A DNA stretch of 10,796 bases from Paracoccaceae bacterium (GTDB taxonomy: Bacteria; Pseudomonadota; Alphaproteobacteria; Rhodobacterales; Rhodobacteraceae), in NCBI GenBank assembly GCA_021767525.1, contig JAASTF010000087.1, positions 1 to 10,796 on the forward strand, written 5' to 3'. A model generated the notes under the pieces. The model was given only the letters and a program-made list of their open reading frames with translations. It had not been told where the DNA came from and did not search any database. Position 1 is the stretch's first letter, and each line of letters opens with the position of its first letter. The position numbers and the translations under genes were made by a program. Below are positions 6,318 to 10,796 of this stretch, in pieces.

Positions 6318-6496
6318 TACTTGCCGATCTCGTTCGAGATGTTCAGCGCGGCGTCTTTCGACAGCAGGTCGGTCTGGGTTTCGATCGCGCCGTAGGCTGC
6401 GATGGCCAGGCCAACAACGGCTGCGGTCAGAACGACCCAGTCCACCGTCACGGCGCCGTTTTCGTCTTTGCGGAAGTTTTTGATAAAGTTCATCAT
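6317..6496 (-). CDS. flp: Flp-type pilin (Flp3), identical in protein to Flp2
   Basis: This 59-residue Flp prepilin is identical residue for residue to Flp2: 14-residue basic leader ending in Gly, then a 45-residue mature pilin with Asp-Trp at positions 5-6, a hydrophobic helix and a polar C-terminal tail ending in NEIGK. ATG at 6496 follows GGAGGG (6504-6509) at 7 nt; a second ATG sits directly after it. It is the first gene of the pilin cluster, divergent from the lytic transglycosylase gene. It is enclosed by its own promoter-like element and a double hairpin, so it is probably transcribed alone. Identity at the protein level points to a single functional pilin kept in two doses. Confidence 0.92.
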   Translation of the reverse strand: MMNFIKNFRKDENGAVTVDWVVLTAAVVGLAIAAYGAIETQTDLLSKDAALNISNEIGK

Positions 6497-6531
6497 GGTT
6501 TGTCCCTCCAAAGGATCAGATTTCTCAGGTT
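6317..6531 (-). repeat. Tandem flp duplication, copy at flp3
   Basis: This is the partner of the repeat at 5797-6010. The four coding differences all fall at silent positions (near 5849/6369, 5894/6414, 5956/6476 and 5959/6479), while the leader further upstream has diverged widely. Confidence 0.9.
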
Positions 6532-6856
6532 CGTAACCAGACAGGGTTCATGCTGGGCTCGGCTCTCAAACAGGCCCAACGCCGCCGTGGTATGGCGTTA
6601 ATTAGCCAACACAATCGGGCACGATTGGGGCAGCAATCGAACCATTTTGGAAAACTTAACCTCTTCCCACTGAATTCTGATTAAGGCTCTGATTTTTCGA
6701 TATAAAAATTTTAACGCGGCCGTGTTTTCCGGGGGCTATGATCGGGAAAACCAGGCAAAAGGGCGGGTTTTTCGGCTTTGGAATTGGCTTTTCAGGCGTG
6801 ATTCCTTAAGGTTCCCCGCAACGAGCAGAGCGAAAAACAAAAAGGCAGGTCTGGCG
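6497..6856. other. 360-bp intergenic region between flp3 and the lytic transglycosylase gene
   Basis: This gap must hold divergent promoters. On the flp3 side are the ribosome site, a conserved leader, the block at 6560-6575 and the element at 6589-6629. The stretch 6600-6720 is markedly AT-richer than its surroundings. On the plus-strand side a TATAAA (6701-6706) could be a -10 box, but no good -35 partner was found. A 7-bp inverted repeat GTTTTCC/GGAAAAC (6724-6730 with 6745-6751) would fall in the leader of the transglycosylase transcript. No credible small gene was seen. Confidence 0.6.
6589..6639 (-). promoter_or_regulatory. Conserved upstream element of flp3 with CAATCG half-sites
   Basis: The minus strand reads CCCAATCGTGCCCGATT at 6629-6613, followed after 18 nt by CATACC at 6594-6589, the same layout as at flp2. 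Here the element contains a perfect dyad, CAATCG-N4-CGATTG (6612-6627), and a third CAATCG lies at 6634-6639, 12 bp on. Half-sites spaced by 10 and 12 bp lie on about the same face of the helix, as in operators. The regulator is unknown. Confidence 0.5.
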
Positions 6857-7663
6857 ATGAAACGGCGCGCATGGTGGCTGGCGCTTGCGGTTGCGACGGG
6901 GGTCGCGGCCCCGGTTCTGGCCGAAGGGCCCAAACCCTTTCCCGATTTCACTTTCAAACGGGTCAGCCCGCCCAAGAAGGGCGAGCGCCCCAAGATCCCG
7001 CAGATCGAACCGCAGGCCCAGCCCGCGGTCGCGGCCAAGCCCGAGGCCGCCGATGCCCCGGCCGCGCCAAGGCCGCGCTATGACTGGTTCTGGCAAGCGG
7101 TGTCTCCCGGTCGCGAAGGGGCGGGCCCTGCGCGGCTGGATCCGGCGCTGAACAGCCTGAACAACCCGCCCGAGGGGCAGGGGGTCGCCGCGCCGCGCCT
7201 GTCCGACCTTTTGCGCATCGCGCGCGAGCAGCAAGTGCCGCTTTTGCTGAACACGGTGGGCACGGGCGTGTCACCGGCGCTGGCGCTTGCGGTGATCTCG
7301 GTCGAATCCGGCGGACGGGTGGATGCGGTCAGCAGCGCCGGCGCGCAGGGGCTGATGCAGTTGATCCCGGCCACCGCCACCCGGTTCGGTGTGGCCGACA
7401 GCCTGGACCCGCAGGACAATATCAAGGGCGGCGTGGCCTATCTGGACTGGCTGCTCAAGGAATTCGACGGCGACGCCATCCTGGCGCTTGCCGCCTATAA
7501 CGCGGGCGAGAACGCCGTGAAAAAGCATGATGGCGTGCCGCCCTATGCCGAAACCCGCGATTACGTGCCAAAGGTGCTGGCCGCCTTTGCGGTGGCGCGT
7601 GCCTTGTGCAAGACGCCGCCGCAGCTTGTGTCGGACGGCTGCGTGTTCAACCTCGGCTCATGA
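6857..7663 (+). CDS. Secreted lytic transglycosylase (SLT domain)
   Basis: This 268-residue periplasmic enzyme is predicted to cleave peptidoglycan glycan strands with formation of 1,6-anhydro ends. Residues 1-22 are a Sec signal peptide (MKRRAWW, hydrophobic core, VLA|EGP). Residues about 25-75 are a Pro/Lys/Ala-rich linker. The SLT domain covers about 135-250: ALAVISVESGG with catalytic Glu150, AGAQGLMQLIPATA (161-174) and ALAAYNAGENAV (210-221). Cys251 and Cys262 near the C-terminus may form a disulfide. The ATG at 6857 is chosen because it starts the signal peptide and has AGG 7 nt upstream; an in-frame GTG at 6722 would prepend an unlikely 45-residue basic segment. It diverges from the pilin cluster. 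It could open the wall for the Tad machine, but it may equally be a general wall-turnover enzyme. Confidence 0.93.
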   Translation: MKRRAWWLALAVATGVAAPVLAEGPKPFPDFTFKRVSPPKKGERPKIPQIEPQAQPAVAAKPEAADAPAAPRPRYDWFWQAVSPGREGAGPARLDPALNSLNNPPEGQGVAAPRLSDLLRIAREQQVPLLLNTVGTGVSPALALAVISVESGGRVDAVSSAGAQGLMQLIPATATRFGVADSLDPQDNIKGGVAYLDWLLKEFDGDAILALAAYNAGENAVKKHDGVPPYAETRDYVPKVLAAFAVARALCKTPPQLVSDGCVFNLGS

Positions 7664-7664
7664 A

Positions 7665-7693
7665 AAAGGCCGCACCCGGCGGGCGCGGCCTTT
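7665..7693. terminator. Bidirectional terminator between convergent genes
   Basis: A perfect 9-bp stem AAAGGCCGC/GCGGCCTTT pairs 7665-7673 with 7685-7693, with three further C-G pairs possible in the loop. It begins 1 bp after the transglycosylase stop and lies 22 bp beyond the scoB stop. The T-run is longer on the minus strand (TTTTT) than on the plus strand (TTT), so it should end the sco operon best. Confidence 0.8.
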
Positions 7694-7715
7694 GGCAATT
7701 CAGAAACCCACCAGT

Positions 7716-8342
7716 TCAGACGATCGTCGCCTCGGTCGCGGCGATCAGGTCGTCGCGGCTGACGCCAGGCGCGGTTTCCACGATGTGCAGCCCCTTGTGC
7801 GTCACATCCAGCACGCCGAGATTGGTGATGATGCGGTCGACCACGCCCTTGCCGGTCAGCGGCAGGGTGCAATCTTTCAGCACCTTGGACTCGCCCGCCT
7901 TGTTGGTGTGATCCATCACCACCACCACGCGGCCGACACCGGCCACCAGGTCCATCGCGCCGCCCATTCCCTTGACCAGCTTGCCCGGGATCATCCAGTT
8001 GGCCAGATCGCCCTTTTCGCTGACCTCCATCGCGCCCAGGATCGCCATCGCGATCTTGCCCCCGCGGATCATGCCAAAGCTCATGGCGCTGTCAAAATAG
8101 ACCGAGTGGGGCAGTTCGGTGATCGTCTGCTTGCCGGCATTGATCAGGTCCGGGTCCTCGTCGCCCTCGTAGGGGAAGGGGCCCATGCCCAGCATGCCGT
8201 TTTCCGATTGCAGCGTCACCTCGACGCCGTCGGGGATATAGTTGGACACCAGCGTCGGAATGCCGATGCCCAGGTTCACATACATCCCGTCTTCCAGTTC
8301 CTGTGCGGCGCGTGCCGCCATTTCGTTCCGATCCCAAGGCAT
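7716..8342 (-). CDS. scoB: 3-oxoacid CoA-transferase subunit B
   Basis: This 208-residue beta subunit of succinyl-CoA:3-ketoacid (acetoacetate-type) CoA-transferase moves CoA from succinyl-CoA to a 3-oxoacid in ketone-body or aromatic (beta-ketoadipate) catabolism. The family start MPWDRNEMAARAAQEL is followed by YVNLGIGIPTLV and the active-site motif SENG (46-49), in which Glu47 forms the glutamyl-CoA intermediate. Further conserved parts are GGKIAMAILGAMEVS and GAMDLVAGV. The length is normal. The ATG at 8342 has AGGGG (8351-8355) 8 nt upstream; a GTG at 8351 would add three residues and use the ribosome site. It starts 17 bp after the LOV-kinase gene rather than directly after scoA, which is unusual for this enzyme. 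The exact 3-oxoacid substrate cannot be decided from sequence. Confidence 0.96.
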   Translation of the reverse strand: MPWDRNEMAARAAQELEDGMYVNLGIGIPTLVSNYIPDGVEVTLQSENGMLGMGPFPYEGDEDPDLINAGKQTITELPHSVYFDSAMSFGMIRGGKIAMAILGAMEVSEKGDLANWMIPGKLVKGMGGAMDLVAGVGRVVVVMDHTNKAGESKVLKDCTLPLTGKGVVDRIITNLGVLDVTHKGLHIVETAPGVSRDDLIAATEATIV

Positions 8343-8359
8343 ATGCGTCACCCCTTTTG

Positions 8360-9391
8360 CTATTGATCCGTAAAGCCCACCGGCACGTCGATCATCGCGA
8401 CGGTGCCTGCGGCACCACGGGCCACGTTGATTGTTGCATCCAGGCCGTCCAGCAGCTCGGCCACCAGCTGCCCGCCCAGCGTCTTGTCGCTTGGAAATTC
8501 CACGCGCGCGGGCAGGCCCACGCCATCATCCGACACCATGATCCGCAAACCGCCCGCCGCGAGTTGCGTCACGCGCAGCTCGATATAACCCTGCTGCATC
8601 CCCTCGAAGGCATGGCGGAACGCATTGCTGACGACCTCGCTCATGGTCAGGGCGATGCGGGTGGCCGCCTCGAGGTTGACCGAGATCGGCTCGATGAACT
8701 GGTTAAAGCGGATGCCCACCCGACCGTCATGGAACGAAATCGCGTTGGCGACGCGGCTCAGCAGGCTGCCCAGGTCGATGAAACCGTCATTCACCCGGCG
8801 ATCGGACAGTTTCATTTCCTCGTAGACCAGTTGCAGGCATTCCAGCCGGCGCGGCAGCGCCTCAGCCTCACGCGTGAGGTTGACGCTGTCGGTGCTGCGC
8901 AGCTTTTGCAGCCCGCCCAGAACCAGCGCCAGGTCTTGCTCGACGCGGCTGCGGATCATGTCCAGGTGAGTATGCTCGATCTGATTTTCCGAGGCGCGGT
9001 CGCCGGGTTGCAGCTCTTTCTGGATACCCAGGAAATAAATCACCTCGCCGTGTTCATTGTGGATCGGCGCGATGATAAGCCGGTTGTGAAACTGCGTGCC
9101 GTCGGCGCGATAATTCAGGATATCAACCGACACGTCGCGCCCTTCGGACACGGCGCTGCGAATCTGGTCGACATCGCGCTTGTCGGTCTTGTCGCCTTGC
9201 AGAAAGCGGCAGTTGCGCCCGATCACCGCCGAGCGGGAATAGCCGGTCGTGCGCTCGAACGCATCGTTGACGTAGATGATCGGGTTATCGTCCAATTGCG
9301 GGTTCGTGATAATCATCGCGATGCTCAGACGCGAAAACCCCAACAGCACCTCGCTGTCGGTCAGAACCATGGTCACGTCTTGATCGTGCAC
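8360..9391 (-). CDS. LOV-domain blue-light sensor with histidine-kinase-like module
   Basis: This is a 343-residue soluble protein from a GTG start. Residues about 15-127 are a PAS/LOV domain with the photoactive motif GRNCRFLQ (58-65, flavin-adduct Cys61). Other flavin contacts are Asn93 in NYRADG, Asn103 and Gln124 in GIQKEL, so flavin binding and photochemistry should work. Residues about 140-200 resemble the dimerisation helices of HisKA_2/HWE kinases, but the site expected to be His reads SRVEQDLALV (Ser148). Residues about 240-338 are an ATPase domain with N-box SEVVSNAFRHAF (Asn256), G1 VSDDGVGLP and G2 TLGGQLV. The GTG at 9391 is supported by AGGGG (9400-9404) at 8 nt; the ATG at 9370 has no ribosome site. 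It lies 14 bp after scoA and 17 bp before scoB. Related LOV kinases (LovK of Caulobacter, LOV-HK of Brucella) act in light and stress control. No response regulator is adjacent. Confidence 0.9.
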   Translation of the reverse strand: MHDQDVTMVLTDSEVLLGFSRLSIAMIITNPQLDDNPIIYVNDAFERTTGYSRSAVIGRNCRFLQGDKTDKRDVDQIRSAVSEGRDVSVDILNYRADGTQFHNRLIIAPIHNEHGEVIYFLGIQKELQPGDRASENQIEHTHLDMIRSRVEQDLALVLGGLQKLRSTDSVNLTREAEALPRRLECLQLVYEEMKLSDRRVNDGFIDLGSLLSRVANAISFHDGRVGIRFNQFIEPISVNLEAATRIALTMSEVVSNAFRHAFEGMQQGYIELRVTQLAAGGLRIMVSDDGVGLPARVEFPSDKTLGGQLVAELLDGLDATINVARGAAGTVAMIDVPVGFTDQ

Positions 9392-9399
9392 GACCTTTA

Positions 9400-9404
9400 C
9401 CCCT
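9400..9404 (-). promoter_or_regulatory. Ribosome binding site fixing the GTG start of the LOV gene
   Basis: AGGGG on the minus strand lies 8 nt before GTG at 9391, within the 14-bp gap after scoA. The scoB start has the same AGGGG at the same 8-nt spacing. The later ATG at 9370 and GTG at 9376 have no motif at a workable distance. Confidence 0.6.
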
Positions 9405-9405
9405 G

Positions 9406-10110
9406 TCAGGCCGCCGGACGCGGGCGCGTGGTGCGCTGTTCGATCCGCTTTTCGTGCTTGCCCTGGATGATGCGATGAACGTAGATGCCCGGAAGGTGGA
9501 TCGCGTCGGCGTCCAACTGGCCGGGCTCGACGATCTCTTCGACCTCCATCACGCAGACCTTGCCGCACATCGCCGCCGGCGGATTGAAGTTGCGGGCGGT
9601 CTTGCGGAAGATGCAGTTGCCGGTGGTGTCGGCCTTCCACGCCTTGACGATCGACAGATCGGCAAAGATGCCGCGTTCCAGGATATACTCTTCGCCGTCG
9701 AAGGTCTTGACCTCTTTGCCCTCGGCGATCTGCGTGCCGACGCCGGTCTTGGTGTAAAAACCGGGAATGCCCGCACCGCCGGCGCGCATCCGCTCGGCCA
9801 GGGTGCCCTGCGGGTTGAATTCCAGCTCCAGCTCGCCCGACAGGTATTGGCGCATGAACTCGGCGTTTTCGCCCACATAGGACGACATCATCTTTTTCAC
9901 CTGGCGCGTCGCCAGCAGCTTGCCCAGGCCGAAATCGTCGACGCCCGCGTTGTTCGAGGCCACGGTCAGATCCTTCACGCCGCTGTCCGCGATGGCATCG
10001 ATCAGCAATTCGGGAATGCCGCACAGGCCAAAGCCGCCGGCGGCGATCAACATCCCGTCATGCAGAACCCCGTCGAGCGCCTCGGCCGCCGAAGAATAGA
10101 CCTTTTTCAT
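9406..10110 (-). CDS. scoA: 3-oxoacid CoA-transferase subunit A
   Basis: This 234-residue alpha subunit partners ScoB in the CoA-transferase that activates acetoacetate or a related 3-oxoacid at the expense of succinyl-CoA. The start MKKVYSSAAEAL is followed by the CoA-transferase family I signature LIAAGGFGLCGIPELLI (about 21-37), SNNAGVDDFGLGKLL, SYVGENAEFMRQYLSGELELE and GIPGFYTKTGVGT. All are normal for the subunit, as is the length. ATG at 10110 follows GGGAG (10117-10121) at 6 nt. An in-frame ATG at 10131 would prepend seven residues and read through that site. It is the first gene of the operon, with the LOV sensor gene next and scoB third. The basic, Arg-rich C-terminal tail (RIEQRTTRPRPAA) is not part of the fold. 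Confidence 0.96.
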   Translation of the reverse strand: MKKVYSSAAEALDGVLHDGMLIAAGGFGLCGIPELLIDAIADSGVKDLTVASNNAGVDDFGLGKLLATRQVKKMMSSYVGENAEFMRQYLSGELELEFNPQGTLAERMRAGGAGIPGFYTKTGVGTQIAEGKEVKTFDGEEYILERGIFADLSIVKAWKADTTGNCIFRKTARNFNPPAAMCGKVCVMEVEEIVEPGQLDADAIHLPGIYVHRIIQGKHEKRIEQRTTRPRPAA

Positions 10111-10142
10111 GGGTGTCTCCCTGAATTTCATTGTTGGGCCAT

Positions 10143-10171
10143 GTCTTGCCGGGTGCAGAGCACAGAGTCAA
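10143..10171 (-). promoter_or_regulatory. Possible promoter of the scoA-LOV-scoB operon
   Basis: On the minus strand TTGACT (10171-10166) is a good -35 match, with CAAGAC (10148-10143) 17 nt downstream as a poor -10. It sits in the 126-bp gap between topA and scoA, 32 nt before the scoA start. The evidence is weak: only the -35 half fits well. Confidence 0.3.
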
Positions 10172-10180
10172 CGTGAAGGT

Positions 10181-10224
10181 GCACCACGGCACACTGGTGC
10201 GGTGCGGCGCCATCGGTGCGCCGC
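10181..10224 (-). other. Two stem-loops downstream of topA
   Basis: GCGGCGC/GCGCCGC (10204-10210 with 10218-10224, 7-nt loop) and GCACCA/TGGTGC (10181-10186 with 10195-10200, 8-nt loop) lie just after the topA stop. Neither has a U-tract, so they are not classical terminators. They may protect the topA 3' end or allow partial read-through into scoA. Confidence 0.4.
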
Positions 10225-10236
10225 GCCGCCGTCGTG

Positions 10237-10796
10237 TCAGGATTTCTTGGCGCTTTTCTTGGTGGTTTTTTTGCGCCCACCGCCCTTTTTGGCGGCTTTT
10301 TCGGCAATCAGCTCGACCGCCATCTCCATCGTCACCGTTTCGGGGTCGGTGTCCTTGGGCAGGGTGGCGTTGACCTTGCCCCATTTCACGTAAGGGCCAT
10401 AGCGGCCGTCCATCACGTTCACAGGACCGCCCTCTTCGGGATGTTCGCCCAGCTCTTTCAGGGCCTTGGCGGCGGTGCGTCCGCGCCCGCCCGGATTGGC
10501 GCGCTTTTCGGCCAACAGCTCGACCGCGCGGTTCATCCCGATCTCGAACACGTCGGCGGGGTCTTTCAGGTTGGCATAGACCGGCTTCGCCTCGTCGGGC
10601 AGCTGGTGCATGACGTAAGGCCCGTAACGCCCGAAATTGGTGCTGATCGTGCCGCCCTCGGGGTGCTCGCCCACGACGCGCGGCAGGCTAAGCAGGGTCA
10701 GCGCCTTTTCCAGGTCCATCTCGTCCGGCTCCCAGCCTTTGGGCAGGCTGGCGCGGTCGGGTTTCTTGTTGTCCTCGGTCACCTCGCCGCGCTGCA
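10237..10796 (-). CDS. topA: DNA topoisomerase I, C-terminal part (runs off right edge)
   Basis: These are the last 185 residues of bacterial topoisomerase I, which relaxes negative supercoils. The visible part carries the C-terminal repeat modules of alphaproteobacterial TopA: EHPEGGTISTNFGRYGPYV and, about 75 residues later, EHPEEGGPVNVMDGRYGPYV, each followed by an acidic-basic helix (AVELLAEKRA, AVELIAEKAA). The protein ends in a lysine-rich tail GGGRKKTTKKSAKKS typical of nucleic-acid contacts. The opening QRGEVTEDNKKPDRASLPKGW continues from the upstream core, so the GTG at 10782 is internal and not a start. The catalytic tyrosine and Toprim domains lie outside the window. Its stop is 126 bp before scoA. 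Confidence 0.93.
   Translation of the reverse strand, partial: QRGEVTEDNKKPDRASLPKGWEPDEMDLEKALTLLSLPRVVGEHPEGGTISTNFGRYGPYVMHQLPDEAKPVYANLKDPADVFEIGMNRAVELLAEKRANPGGRGRTAAKALKELGEHPEEGGPVNVMDGRYGPYVKWGKVNATLPKDTDPETVTMEMAVELIAEKAAKKGGGRKKTTKKSAKKS

Noticed and set aside
6601..6720. CtrA-type TTAA-N7-TTAA site in the AT-rich part of the flp3 upstream region
   Set aside because: Several TTAA tetramers are present but none are paired at 7-base spacing.
6722..6856. N-terminal extension of the transglycosylase from GTG 6722
   Set aside because: It would bury the signal peptide behind 45 basic residues and has no ribosome site, while ATG 6857 begins a normal signal peptide.
9392..10024. Long upstream extension of the LOV reading frame over scoA
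   Set aside because: The frame stays open by chance across scoA, giving a low-complexity Arg/Gly-rich product. scoA in the other frame matches its family throughout, and a ribosome site sits just before GTG 9391.
8303..10176. Plus-strand frames opposite the LOV gene and scoA (8303-9478 and 9454-10176)
   Set aside because: Shadow frames of strongly supported minus-strand genes, with no ribosome sites or recognisable domains.
1..10796. CRISPR array, transposon, prophage or tRNA genes
   Set aside because: No repeat-spacer pattern, transposase or integrase domain, terminal inverted repeats or tRNA-like cloverleaf was seen; the only long repeat is the flp2/flp3 duplication.

Overview
The window is GC-rich DNA from an alphaproteobacterium, most likely a Rhodobacteraceae (Roseobacter/Rhodobacter-type) species. 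The basis is the high GC, the Flp pilins with a DW motif after the leader, the order flp-cpaB-cpaC-ompA-cpaE-cpaF, and an alphaproteobacterial type topoisomerase I tail with GRYGPYV repeats. No mobile element, CRISPR array, rRNA or tRNA was seen.

Region 1-6500 is one end of a Tad (tight adherence, Flp type IVc) pilus locus, all on the minus strand and therefore read from high to low coordinates. Three small flp pilin genes come first: flp3 at 6317-6496, flp2 at 5797-5976 and flp1 at 5377-5556. Flp2 and Flp3 are identical proteins whose genes differ by four synonymous bases. Each flp gene is followed by a strong stem-loop, and flp2 and flp3 also have a U-tract terminator. Each is preceded, about 100-116 nt from its start, by the same short element (CCCAAT-N2/3-TGCC-NN-ATT). 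Then come cpaB (periplasmic SAF-domain protein), cpaC (outer-membrane secretin), an OmpA-like lipoprotein in the slot where other loci carry cpaD/rcpB, a terminator, cpaE (TadZ-like ATPase relative) and the 5' part of cpaF (TadA ATPase), which runs off the left edge. Together these encode pilin subunits, the outer-membrane channel and its periplasmic connectors, the localisation factor and the motor. The inner-membrane TadB/C proteins and the prepilin peptidase are not in the window.

A 360-bp intergenic region (6497-6856) separates flp3 from the only plus-strand gene, a secreted lytic transglycosylase (6857-7663). That gene converges on the next minus-strand operon across a bidirectional terminator.

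Region 7716-10110 is a tight minus-strand operon: scoA (3-oxoacid CoA-transferase subunit A), then a LOV-domain blue-light sensor fused to a histidine-kinase-like module, then scoB (subunit B), with gaps of 14 and 17 bp. A photoreceptor lying between the two subunits of a ketone-body/beta-ketoacid CoA-transferase is the most surprising thing here. Its kinase part also seems to lack the usual phospho-accepting histidine. The right edge holds the 3' end of topA.
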